A DNA stretch of 8,017 nucleotides from an uncultured bacterium (GTDB taxonomy: Bacteria > Verrucomicrobiota > Kiritimatiellia > RFP12 > UBA1067): NCBI GenBank assembly GCA_900547945.1, contig URIT01000138.1, positions 1 through 8,017 of the forward strand, in the 5' to 3' direction. The translations under genes and the position numbers were made by a program. The notes beneath the pieces were generated by a model. That model ran no database searches. It saw nothing but the letters and a program-made list of their open reading frames with translations, and was not told the origin of the DNA. Below are positions 1 through 6,806 of this stretch, in pieces (within the stretch, counting starts at the first letter, position 1; each line of letters starts with the position of its first letter).

Positions 1-2
1 CG

Positions 3-338
3 CCCGGCGCGGGCGTGTGCGGGGCCGACCTCGCGGCGTCGAAGGCGCGCTGGGGCGCGGCGGCCGAGGGGGCGGAGATCGTCGTGAACGCGACGCCGAT
101 GGGACTCCACGAAGGGGAGCCGAGCGCACTCCCGCCGTCCGCGTTCCATCCGGGGCAGTTCGTCCTCGACATCGTGCCGACCGTCCACTTCCCGCCCACG
201 GCGGCGGCCGCGCGGGCGGCGGGCGCCGAGGCCTCGGACGGTCTCGAATTCCTCGTCGGGCAGGGCGCGAAGTCGTTCGAGCTCTGGACGGGCCTCGTCG
301 CCGACCGCGCGGCGATGCTGAAGGCCATTCGGAGTTGA
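3..338 (+). CDS. aroE: Shikimate dehydrogenase, C-terminal part (5' end outside window)
   Basis: Shikimate dehydrogenase reduces 3-dehydroshikimate to shikimate with NADPH in the cytoplasmic chorismate pathway. The open frame enters from the left edge and gives about 111 residues ending in TGA at 336-338. Recognisable family motifs are VVNATPMGL (residues 27-35 of the visible part), the segment after LDIV, and the C-terminal block DGLEFLVGQGAKSFELWTG, whose Gln lies in the conserved substrate-contacting LVxQ motif. The catalytic Lys/Asp pair lies in the missing N-terminal half and cannot be checked. The Tyr usually found in the DxxY motif after the NADP domain is Pro here (codon 177-179). A fusion to an upstream AroD-like domain, as occurs in some bacteria, cannot be excluded. 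The internal GTG at 15 is not the true start, because family homology continues upstream of it. Confidence 0.9.
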   Translation, partial: PGAGVCGADLAASKARWGAAAEGAEIVVNATPMGLHEGEPSALPPSAFHPGQFVLDIVPTVHFPPTAAAARAAGAEASDGLEFLVGQGAKSFELWTGLVADRAAMLKAIRS

Positions 339-375
339 AGTCATCCGGGAAAGAAGAAAAAAAAGAAGGAGAGCC

Positions 376-1161
376 ATGGAAATCATCGTGTGCAGGACGA
401 AGGAAGAGGCGAGCCGCCGGGCGGCCGACCTCGTGGCGGCGTGTGTGAGGCGGAACCCGAAGGCCGTGCTGGGCCTCGCGACCGGCTCGACGCCCGTGGA
501 GATGTACCAGTGCCTGATCGCCGACAACAAGGCGAAGAAGATCTCCTTCAAGACGGTGCGCACCTGGAACCTGGACGAGTACTGGGGGCTGCCGCCGGCC
601 CACGACCAGAGCTACCGGTCCTTCATGGACGCGAACCTCTTCGACGCGATCGACATCGCGAAGAGGAACACGCACGTCCTCAACGGGCTTGCGAAGGACT
701 GGCGGAAGGAGGTCGCGGCCTACGAGGCGGCGATCAGGAAGGCGGGCGGCATCGACCTGCAGGTGCTCGGCATCGGCTCCGACGGCCACATCGCGTTCAA
801 CGAGCCGGGCAGCTCGCTCGCGAGCCGCACGCGCATCGTCTCGCTCACGCCGCAGACGATCAAGGACAACGCGCGCTTCTTCAAGAAGGCGGCCGACGTG
901 CCGAAGCAGGCGCTCTCGATGGGCGTGGGGACGATCCTGGAGGCGAAGCGCATCGTCCTGCTCGCGTTCGGCGCGAACAAGGCCGGCGCGGTGAAGGGCA
1001 TGGTCGAGGGCGGCGTCTCGCAGTTCTGCACGGCGAGCGCGCTCCAGATGCACCCGGACGCCTGGGTGTTCTGCGACGCGGCGGCGGCGGCGAAACTGAA
1101 GCTCAAGAAGTACTACGCCTGGCGCGGCGAAGAGGCTCTCAGGTGTGAATTGGCGGACTGA
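376..1161 (+). CDS. nagB: Glucosamine-6-phosphate deaminase
   Basis: NagB converts glucosamine 6-phosphate to fructose 6-phosphate and ammonia, the last step of amino-sugar catabolism into glycolysis. The protein is 261 residues, against 266 in E. coli, and aligns along its whole length. Visible motifs are the phosphate loop GLATGSTP (33-40), NLDEY with Asp67 (E. coli Asp72), GIGSDGHIAFNEP (132-144) with Asp136, His138 and Glu143 (E. coli Asp141, His143, Glu148), and SSLASRTR (146-153). The ATG at 376 has a strong Shine-Dalgarno, AGAAGGAG at 364-371. It starts 37 nt after aroE on the same strand, so co-transcription is possible. E. coli Lys160, part of the GlcNAc-6-P allosteric site, is Val155 here, which hints at a non-allosteric enzyme. 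No intrinsic terminator is visible before the next promoter. Confidence 0.96.
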   Translation: MEIIVCRTKEEASRRAADLVAACVRRNPKAVLGLATGSTPVEMYQCLIADNKAKKISFKTVRTWNLDEYWGLPPAHDQSYRSFMDANLFDAIDIAKRNTHVLNGLAKDWRKEVAAYEAAIRKAGGIDLQVLGIGSDGHIAFNEPGSSLASRTRIVSLTPQTIKDNARFFKKAADVPKQALSMGVGTILEAKRIVLLAFGANKAGAVKGMVEGGVSQFCTASALQMHPDAWVFCDAAAAAKLKLKKYYAWRGEEALRCELAD

Positions 1162-1180
1162 ATTTTCTTGTTCTACCCAC

Positions 1181-1209
1181 TTGCGTCTTCGTTCCGACTT
1201 CGGTATACT
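1181..1209 (+). promoter_or_regulatory. Sigma70-type promoter for tRNA-Thr and tuf
   Basis: TTGCGT (1181-1186) and TATACT (1204-1209) are separated by exactly 17 bp, the optimal spacing. The -10 matches consensus at five of six positions; the -35 keeps only the TTG core. Transcription would begin around 1215-1217, about 14 nt before the mature 5' end of tRNA-Thr. The 68-nt gap between nagB and the tRNA is conspicuously AT-richer than its surroundings. This is the only clear promoter upstream of tuf, so it probably drives the tRNA-Thr-tuf transcript and perhaps genes beyond. Confidence 0.75.
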
Positions 1210-1229
1210 ATTCGGGCTTGTCAAAAAAA

Positions 1230-1305
1230 GCCACTTTAGCTCAGTAGGTAGAGCACATCCTTGGTAAGGATGAGGTCGGCGGTTCGATTCCGCTAGGTGG
1301 CTCCA
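1230..1305 (+). tRNA. tRNA-Thr (anticodon GGT)
   Basis: The full cloverleaf folds by hand: acceptor 1230-1236 with 1295-1301 (one G-T pair), D-stem GCTC/GAGC at 1239-1242 and 1251-1254, anticodon stem CATCC/GGATG at 1256-1260 and 1268-1272. The loop TTGGTAA carries GGT at 1263-1265, and the T-arm is 1278-1294 with loop TTCGATT. CCA is encoded at 1303-1305 after a T discriminator. It lies 39 nt upstream of tuf. E. coli thrT, which carries the same anticodon, also immediately precedes tufB, so this is a conserved linkage. Co-transcription with tuf implies release by RNase processing. Confidence 0.97.
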
Positions 1306-1344
1306 GTATGATGAACAACGTAACACAACTCACAGGAGTCCAAA

Positions 1345-2556
<1,212 letters not shown>

Positions 2557-2593
2557 CAACGAAGATGCGTCTTCTGTGAGATGTCTGCCCCGA

Positions 2594-2620
2594 GTCCCGG
2601 CCACAGTGGTCGGCCGGGAC
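2594..2620 (+). other. Perfect inverted repeat (hairpin) in the tuf-rpmG spacer
   Basis: GTCCCGGCC (2594-2602) and GGCCGGGAC (2612-2620) are exact reverse complements separated by a 9-nt loop. The RNA hairpin would be very stable. No T-run follows the second arm, so it does not meet the pattern of an intrinsic terminator. It could be a transcript-end or processing structure protecting the tuf mRNA 3' end, an attenuator, or a weak U-less terminator. It is the main structured element of the 122-nt spacer. Confidence 0.6.
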
Positions 2621-2651
2621 GAAGGGCGGGCTGATTCTTCAACGAATACTC

Positions 2652-2680
2652 TTGCAGGCGACGGAAGGATTTGATACAAT
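2652..2680 (+). promoter_or_regulatory. Candidate internal promoter overlapping the rpmG start
   Basis: TTGCAG (2652-2657) and TACAAT (2675-2680) are 17 bp apart. The last two bases of the -10 are the first two of the rpmG ATG. Initiation near 2687 would remove the rpmG start codon, so such a transcript would serve tRNA-Trp, secE, nusG and the ribosomal protein genes rather than L33. The AT content of start-codon regions can mimic a -10 by chance, so this is tentative. Confidence 0.4.
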
Positions 2681-2831
2681 GCCCCGCGATTTGGCAATTC
2701 TAGCGTGTACTGAGTGCAAGCGCCGCAACTATACGTCGACGCGCAACAAGAAGACGATGACGGAGCGTGTCGAGAAGGCGAAGTTCTGCCCGTTCTGCCG
2801 CAAGCACACCAGTCACAAGGAAGTCAAGTAA
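2679..2831 (+). CDS. rpmG: Ribosomal protein L33 (bL33), zinc-binding form
   Basis: bL33 is a small protein of the large ribosomal subunit near the E site. The frame encodes 50 residues, the normal family length. It begins MPRDLAILACTECKRRNYT, matching the usual MxRDxxxLACTECKxRNY start, and ends CPFCRKHTSHKEVK. Both cysteine pairs are present (Cys10/Cys13 and Cys37/Cys40), so this is the zinc-ribbon (C+) type. The ATG at 2679 is supported by the purine-rich GGAAGGA at 2663-2669, nine bases upstream, and by family homology from residue 2 on. It lies between tuf and tRNA-Trp, a common position for rpmG near secE-nusG. Its relation to the overlapping promoter-like sequence is unresolved. Confidence 0.95.
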   Translation: MPRDLAILACTECKRRNYTSTRNKKTMTERVEKAKFCPFCRKHTSHKEVK

Positions 2832-2840
2832 TTTGTGGTG

Positions 2841-2857
2841 TCCGCCTCTGTGGCGGA
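2841..2857 (+). other. Short hairpin between rpmG and tRNA-Trp
   Basis: TCCGCC (2841-2846) pairs with GGCGGA (2852-2857) across a 5-nt loop, nine bases before the mature 5' end of tRNA-Trp. No T-run follows, so termination is unlikely. It may mark the end of the rpmG message or the precursor cleavage region upstream of the tRNA. Confidence 0.45.
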
Positions 2858-2865
2858 AGCCAAGT

Positions 2866-2939
2866 AGGGTAGTAGCACAATGGCAGTGCAGCGGTCTCCA
2901 AAACCGCCTATGGGGGTTCGATTCCCTCCTACCCTGCCA
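2866..2939 (+). tRNA. tRNA-Trp (anticodon CCA)
   Basis: Acceptor AGGGTAG (2866-2872) pairs fully with CTACCCT (2929-2935). D-stem is GCAC/GTGC, and anticodon stem is GCGGT/ACCGC (2891-2895, 2903-2907) with loop CTCCAAA and CCA at 2898-2900. The T-arm is 2912-2928 with loop TTCGATT. The discriminator is G (2936), a known tryptophan identity element, followed by encoded CCA (2937-2939). The variable loop is 4 nt. A tRNA-Trp just upstream of secE is a common bacterial arrangement. It must be cut from a longer transcript, since secE starts 20 nt later. Confidence 0.97.
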
Positions 2940-2959
2940 ACTTATTTTCAGAGGATGAG

Positions 2960-3160
2960 ATGAAGAACTTCTTTCACCGTGTTACCGGGTACTTCGCGGA
3001 CGTGAGGGGCGAAGCGCGCCGTGTATCCTGGCCTGGCAAGCACGAGCTCTACGATTCGACGCTCGTGGTTCTTGCCTTCATCGTCATTCTCGCCGTCACC
3101 ACGTTGGTGTGCGACAAGGTGATTCAGAAGTTCATTGCGCTCGTCCATACGGGCGTCTGA
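2960..3160 (+). CDS. secE: Preprotein translocase subunit SecE
   Basis: SecE is the essential small subunit that clamps SecY in the inner-membrane protein-export channel. The protein has 66 residues, the usual size of the single-span form found in most bacteria (E. coli has three spans). An amphipathic N-terminal region carries the signature EARRVSWPGKHEL (18-30), matching the family E-x-K/R-K/R-V-x-W-P motif. One hydrophobic segment follows at about residues 33-52. The start has AGAGGA at 2950-2955, just upstream of the ATG. It ends 14 nt before nusG, so the two genes are surely co-transcribed. Confidence 0.95.
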   Translation: MKNFFHRVTGYFADVRGEARRVSWPGKHELYDSTLVVLAFIVILAVTTLVCDKVIQKFIALVHTGV

Positions 3161-3174
3161 GAGGGCGCTGGTCC

Positions 3175-3780
3175 ATGAAGAAGGAATGGTTCGTCCTTCA
3201 GACCCTGACGGGTCAGGAGAACAAGGTTCAGACCTCGATCAAGGCGCGTACGGCCCTTGAGCAGATGGGCGAGTACATCGGCCAGTGCATCATCCCGATG
3301 GAGAAGGTCACGGAGACCAAGAACGGGAAGAAGCGCACGCTGAACAAGAAGGTCTTTCCGGGCTACGTGCTCGTCGAGATGGCCCTCTACGGAGAGGGGC
3401 CGGATCCGGCGACGGGCAAGCGCGCGATCATGGAGCGCACGTGGCAGTTCCTGCGCGAGACGCCCGGTGTGATTGGGTCCTGGCTCATGCAGCGGCCGAT
3501 GCCGCTTTCCCAGGCGGAAGTGGACGCGATTCTCTCGACGAAGCCGATGCAGGCCGTCGAGAAGCCGCGTCCGAAGGTTACTTTCAACGTGGAAGACACG
3601 GTGAAGATCAACGAGGGCGCGTTCATGGGTTTGACGGGCCTCGTTTCAATGGTGGATCCCGACAAGGGCAAGCTCAAGGTTGAAGTCAACGTCTTCAGCC
3701 GCAAGGTCCCTGTCGACGTCGACTACTGGCAGGTCGAGAAGGTGTCCGTGGAGGACATGCAGTCTCAGCCGCAGGAGTAG
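3175..3780 (+). CDS. nusG: Transcription termination/antitermination protein NusG
   Basis: NusG binds RNA polymerase through its NGN domain and Rho or ribosomal S10 through its KOW domain, coupling transcription with termination and translation. The protein has 201 residues against 181 in E. coli. The NGN domain opens with KEWFVLQTLTGQENKV (residues 3-18) and includes KKVFPGYVLVEM (58-69). The KOW domain runs from about 138, with VKINEGAFMGLTGLV (143-157) and VFSRKVPVDVDYWQVEKV. An extra segment of roughly 15 residues sits at about 72-88, between the NGN strand and the W-x-x-x-R-x-x-PGV block. The usual FIGG after that block is replaced by SWLMQ. The chosen ATG is preceded by AGAGGG (3160-3165). 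Extending the frame to 3109 would overlap secE and add non-homologous sequence, so that start was rejected. Confidence 0.96.
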   Translation: MKKEWFVLQTLTGQENKVQTSIKARTALEQMGEYIGQCIIPMEKVTETKNGKKRTLNKKVFPGYVLVEMALYGEGPDPATGKRAIMERTWQFLRETPGVIGSWLMQRPMPLSQAEVDAILSTKPMQAVEKPRPKVTFNVEDTVKINEGAFMGLTGLVSMVDPDKGKLKVEVNVFSRKVPVDVDYWQVEKVSVEDMQSQPQE

Positions 3781-3849
3781 GCGTTGGTTTTGCGGGCCGT
3801 CTGCACCGGTTGGGATGCCGGGAGGCTTCGCGGAAAGTGAAGGAAAGAA

Positions 3850-4275
3850 ATGGCTAAGAAGGTCAAGGGAGTTGTCAAACTCCAGATTCCCGCCGGTGCC
3901 GCGAATCCCGCGCCGCCCGTGGGTCCGGCGCTCGGTTCCGCCGGCGTGAACATCATGCAGTTCTGCAAGGAGTTCAACGCCAAGACGCAGAAGCAGGCCG
4001 GTCTCGTGATCCCCGTGATCATCACCGTCTACCAGGACCGCAGCTTCTCGTTGCAGTTCAAGTCGCCGCCCGCGAGCGTGCTGCTGAAGAAGGCCGCCGG
4101 TCTCGCCAAGGGCTCGGGCGTTCCGAACAAGAACAAGGTCGGCAAGGTCACCAAGGACGATCTCAAGCAGATCGTCGAGACGAAGAAGGCCGATCTCAAC
4201 ACGACCGACGTCGAGGCCGCGATGCGCATGATCGCCGGTACCGCCCGCAACATGGGCATCGAAGTCGTGGACTGA
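3850..4275 (+). CDS. rplK: Ribosomal protein L11 (uL11)
   Basis: uL11 forms the base of the ribosomal stalk with 23S rRNA helices 43/44 and takes part in factor-dependent GTPase activity. The length of 141 residues matches the family. The N-terminal domain shows KLQIPAGAANPAPPVGPALG with the conserved proline hinge region, then the linker around PPASVLLKKAAG. The C-terminal rRNA-binding domain includes KVTKDDLKQIVETKKADLNT and ends ARNMGIEVVD. The start is supported by AAGGAAAGAA just before ATG. The 69-nt gap from nusG is the largest inside the nusG-rplJ stretch and is where an L1-responsive leader would be expected. It has short CCGG/CCGG pairing but no structure I can assign with confidence. 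Confidence 0.98.
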   Translation: MAKKVKGVVKLQIPAGAANPAPPVGPALGSAGVNIMQFCKEFNAKTQKQAGLVIPVIITVYQDRSFSLQFKSPPASVLLKKAAGLAKGSGVPNKNKVGKVTKDDLKQIVETKKADLNTTDVEAAMRMIAGTARNMGIEVVD

Positions 4276-4288
4276 AAGGAACGCAGCC

Positions 4289-4981
4289 ATGTCCAAGCGT
4301 AGCAAGAGATATCAGAACACCCTCAAGGAGGCGCCGAAGAAGGCCGTCTCCATCGCGGAAGCCATCACGTTCATCAAGGCCCACCCCGGTTCGAAGAAGT
4401 TCGACGAGACGCTTGACGTCTCCATGCGCCTCGGCGCGGACATCACCAAGACCGACACCCCGGTGCGCGGCACGGTGAAGCTCCCCGCCGGTTCCGGCAA
4501 GAAGGTCAAGGTCGTCGTCTTCGCGGGCGGCGACCACGCCGAGGAGGCGCGCGCGGCGGGTGCCGACTTCGTGGGTCTCGACGACCTGATCGAGAAGGTG
4601 ATGGGGGGCTGGACCGACTTCGACGTCGCGATCGCGACGACCGAAGCCATGAAGAGCGTGCGCAAGTGCGCCCGTATCCTCGGTCCGCGCGGCCTCATGC
4701 CGAATCCCAAGACGGGGACGGTTACGGACGATCCCGCCACCGCCGTCAAGGACGCGAAGGCCGGCAAGGTCGACTTCCGCATGGACAAGACGGGCAACTG
4801 CTGCGTCATCGCCGGCAAGCTTTCGTTCGACGCGGACAAGCTCCTCGCCAACGTGAACGCCGTCGTCGAGGCCGTGCAGGCCGCGCGCCCGGCCGCCGTG
4901 AAGGGCGTCTTCATCAAGACCCTCACGCTCTCGTCCACCATGGGCATCGGCGTGCCCTGCACCCTCGCGGCCGCCGAGTAA
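4289..4981 (+). CDS. rplA: Ribosomal protein L1 (uL1)
   Basis: uL1 forms the mobile L1 stalk that helps release deacylated tRNA from the E site. In many bacteria it also represses its own operon by binding mRNA. The protein has 230 residues (E. coli 234). Visible family blocks are FDETLDVSMRLGAD (38-51), RGTVKLPAGSGK, GPRGLMPNPKTGTVT and the C-terminal VFIKTLTLSSTMGIGV. Start ATG 4289 lies 13 nt after rplK, with AAAGGA at 4275-4280 overlapping the rplK stop, which suggests translational coupling. Codon bias matches the other ribosomal genes. Confidence 0.98.
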   Translation: MSKRSKRYQNTLKEAPKKAVSIAEAITFIKAHPGSKKFDETLDVSMRLGADITKTDTPVRGTVKLPAGSGKKVKVVVFAGGDHAEEARAAGADFVGLDDLIEKVMGGWTDFDVAIATTEAMKSVRKCARILGPRGLMPNPKTGTVTDDPATAVKDAKAGKVDFRMDKTGNCCVIAGKLSFDADKLLANVNAVVEAVQAARPAAVKGVFIKTLTLSSTMGIGVPCTLAAAE

Positions 4982-4994
4982 GGAGTTTTGAGCC

Positions 4995-5480
4995 ATGAGA
5001 ATCGAAAAGGTTGCAATCCTCAACGAAGTGACGGCCCGCGTCAAGGAGTCGGACTACTGCTTCATCGTCAACTACGGCGGCGTCGACGTCGTCAAGATGG
5101 GCGCGCTCCGCGCCGATCTGCGCGCGTGCGACTCGCGCCTCCTGGTGGTGAAGAACTCGTATCTCGCCAAGGTCGCCGCCGAGAAGGGCTGGTCCGATGA
5201 CGTCAAGGCGATGCTCACCGGCACGACCGCGATCGTGACGGGCACGGGCGAGCCGACGGCCGTCGCCAAGGCGATCATGAAGTTCGTCGAAGGGTCCGAC
5301 GGGCGCGCGTCCGTCAAGGGCGCCGACTACGACGGCACCATCGTGGACGCCAAGGTCGTCGAGGCCCTCTCGAAGATCCCCGGCAAGAACGAGCTGCGCG
5401 CGACGTTCCTCATGCTCCTCAAGGAGCCGGCGACGCGCCTGGCGCGCGTCCTCTCCGAGAAGGCGAAGAAGGGCGAATAG
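4995..5480 (+). CDS. rplJ: Ribosomal protein L10 (uL10)
   Basis: uL10 anchors the L7/L12 dimers to the ribosome, with its N-terminal domain on 23S rRNA and a C-terminal helix holding the dimers. The length of 161 residues is close to the family norm (about 165). Recognisable stretches are residues 23-40, equivalent to the usual vdYrGltv..l..LR block, then LLVVKNSYLAKVA, and a C-terminal helix rich in Leu, Ala and Arg ending EKAKKGE. The Shine-Dalgarno AAGGAG (4980-4985) overlaps the rplA stop codon and the genes are only 13 nt apart, so the usual long L10 autoregulatory leader upstream of rplJ has no room here. Confidence 0.97.
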   Translation: MRIEKVAILNEVTARVKESDYCFIVNYGGVDVVKMGALRADLRACDSRLLVVKNSYLAKVAAEKGWSDDVKAMLTGTTAIVTGTGEPTAVAKAIMKFVEGSDGRASVKGADYDGTIVDAKVVEALSKIPGKNELRATFLMLLKEPATRLARVLSEKAKKGE

Positions 5481-5552
5481 GCACAACTTTCGTAAAACAA
5501 CGAAACCCTCTGGATGAAACACGCCAGCGGTTGAAGAAGAAGGAAGAAGAAA

Positions 5553-5915
5553 ATGACGAACGAAGAAATCATCAAGGAACTGTCGGGCAAGACGGTCCTC
5601 GAAATCAACGAACTCGTGAAGGCGCTCGAAGAGGCGTGGGGCGTTTCCGCCGCCGCCGCCGTCGCCGTGGCCGGTCCGGCCGCCGCCGCTCCCGCCGAGG
5701 AGAAGACGGAGTTCGACGTGGTCCTCAAGGCCGCCGGCGCGAACAAGATCGCCGTCATCAAGGAAGTCCGCGCGATCACGGGCCTGGGCCTCAAGGACGC
5801 CAAGGACATGGTCGAGGGCGCGCCGAAGACGATCAAGGAAGGTGCCTCCAAGGAGGATGCCGAGAAGATCGCCGAGCAGCTCAAGAAGGCCGGTGCCGAG
5901 GTCGAGATCAAGTAA
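5553..5915 (+). CDS. rplL: Ribosomal protein L7/L12 (bL12)
   Basis: bL12 is the multi-copy stalk protein that recruits EF-Tu, EF-G and other translational GTPases. The protein has 120 residues, the standard length. An N-terminal dimerisation domain (about 1-33, including TVLEINELVKALEE) is followed by an Ala-rich flexible hinge (about 34-50). The globular C-terminal domain (51-120) contains EKTEFDVVLKAAGANKIAVI and ITGLGLKDAKDMVEGAPKTI, almost identical to the family consensus. A purine-rich Shine-Dalgarno tract precedes the ATG. The 72-nt gap after rplJ holds a small hairpin (TTTCGT at 5488-5493 with ACGAAA at 5500-5505). A strong terminator lies 24 nt after the stop, so rplL is the last gene of this transcript. 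Confidence 0.99.
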   Translation: MTNEEIIKELSGKTVLEINELVKALEEAWGVSAAAAVAVAGPAAAAPAEEKTEFDVVLKAAGANKIAVIKEVRAITGLGLKDAKDMVEGAPKTIKEGASKEDAEKIAEQLKKAGAEVEIK

Positions 5916-5939
5916 CGGCCCCGTCGGTTCTGCGAGAAG

Positions 5940-5966
5940 GCCGCGTCCTCGAGGGCGCGGCTTTTT
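5940..5966 (+). terminator. Rho-independent terminator after rplL
   Basis: GCCGCG (5940-5945) pairs with CGCGGC (5956-5961). The stem continues through a T-G pair and CC/GG (5947-5948 with 5953-5954) to a TCGA tetraloop, giving about nine base pairs of mostly G-C. It is followed directly by TTTTT (5962-5966). This is a textbook intrinsic terminator and ends the ribosomal operon at the point where rpoB normally follows. Confidence 0.92.
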
Positions 5967-5989
5967 CGTCGTTCCGGAGGGGCGGAGCC

Positions 5990-6025
5990 ATGTCCGGCAT
6001 CATGGGGGAACATGTCCATGCGTGA
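5990..6025 (+). CDS. Possible 11-residue leader ORF overlapping the sirtuin start
   Basis: An ATG at 5990 sits nine bases after GGAGG (5976-5980), the best Shine-Dalgarno in this spacer. Its frame encodes MSGIMGEHVHA and stops at TGA 6023-6025, just inside the sirtuin gene in another frame. It could act in translational coupling or be an accident of purine-rich sequence. No homology can be assessed at this length. Confidence 0.25.
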   Translation: MSGIMGEHVHA

Positions 6026-6767
6026 ATTGCTTGAGGCGATCAAGAGGGCACGGTGCGTCGGTTGCCTGACCGGGGCGGGCGTCTCGACCCTGTGCGGGAT
6101 TCCCGACTTCCGGGGGCCGCAGGGGCTTTACCGGCAGCCGGACGCGGAGCGGATCTTCGACATCGACTGGTTCGACCGCGACCCGTCGATCTACTACCGG
6201 GGTTGCGCGGAGCTCGTCTACGGGCTTGACCGCTTCTCGCCGGGACCCGTTCACCGGGCCCTGAAGCATCTGGAGGATCTTGGGAAGCTGAAGGGCATCG
6301 CGACGCAGAACATCGACATGCTCCACCAGAAGGCCGGTTCGTCGCACGTCTACGAGGTACACGGTTCGCCCCTCCACCACCACTGCCGTCTCTGCGGCGA
6401 CGAGAAGACCTTCGACGAGATCCTGGCGATGCGCGCGGAACTGGGTAAACGCTTTCCCGGCAACCCTGAAGCCCAGGTTCCCCGCTGTGCGTGCGGCGGC
6501 GTCTACAAGCCGGACATCACGTTCTTCGGGGAGGCGTTGCCCGAGAAGGCGTTCGCCGCCGCGCAGGACCTCGCGATCCGTTCGGACGTCTTCCTTGTCC
6601 TCGGCACGTCGCTCACGGTCTTCCCCGCCGCAGGATTGCCGCGCCTGACGCTTCAGGCCGGTGGCAGGGTCTTCATCGTGAACGCCCAGGCAACGTCGCT
6701 CGATGCGTATGCGGCCGGCGTTTTCCGGGATCTCGGCGCCTTCGCCGAAGCGGCGCTGTCTCTCTGA
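6012..6767 (+). CDS. Sir2-family NAD-dependent protein deacetylase (sirtuin)
   Basis: Sirtuins remove acetyl or other acyl groups from lysine using NAD+, yielding nicotinamide and O-acyl-ADP-ribose. In bacteria they regulate enzymes such as acetyl-CoA synthetase. The protein has 251 residues, the usual compact bacterial size. Motifs in order: GAGVS (21-25), GIPDFRGP (29-36), TQNID (98-102), VHG with catalytic His117, zinc ligands Cys125, Cys128, Cys159 and Cys161, PDITFFGE (167-174), GTSLTVFPAA (198-207) and IVNAQAT (222-228). From recalled sequence it most resembles the Thermotaxa-type class U form of Thermotoga maritima Sir2 (FRGPxGxY, FDIDxF, LHQxAGS); the Tyr/Arg signature of class III desuccinylases is not apparent. 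ATG 6018 is an equally likely start, since GGGGGA (6004-6009) is better spaced for it. The gene uses more GGG and CGG codons than the ribosomal genes, as expected for lower expression. No clear promoter lies between the upstream terminator and the start. Confidence 0.93.
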   Translation: MSMRELLEAIKRARCVGCLTGAGVSTLCGIPDFRGPQGLYRQPDAERIFDIDWFDRDPSIYYRGCAELVYGLDRFSPGPVHRALKHLEDLGKLKGIATQNIDMLHQKAGSSHVYEVHGSPLHHHCRLCGDEKTFDEILAMRAELGKRFPGNPEAQVPRCACGGVYKPDITFFGEALPEKAFAAAQDLAIRSDVFLVLGTSLTVFPAAGLPRLTLQAGGRVFIVNAQATSLDAYAAGVFRDLGAFAEAALSL

Positions 6768-6806
6768 CGGACCAGATTGAGCGACCGGGCCAGGGGCTCG
6801 GCGATA

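Noticed and set aside
2691..2693. TTG codon as an alternative rpmG start downstream of the promoter-like sequence
   Set aside because: Residues encoded before it (PRD) match the conserved L33 N-terminus, and ATG 2679 has a good Shine-Dalgarno.
3109..3174. Longer nusG start at 3109
   Set aside because: It would overlap secE by 52 nt and add residues without NusG homology. ATG 3175 has a ribosome site and begins at the conserved KEWFVLQ motif.
3781..3849. L1-binding autoregulatory leader before rplK
   Set aside because: The 69-nt spacer is in the expected place, but only a short CCGG/CCGG pairing could be found and no diagnostic L1-site motif, so it was not listed as a feature.
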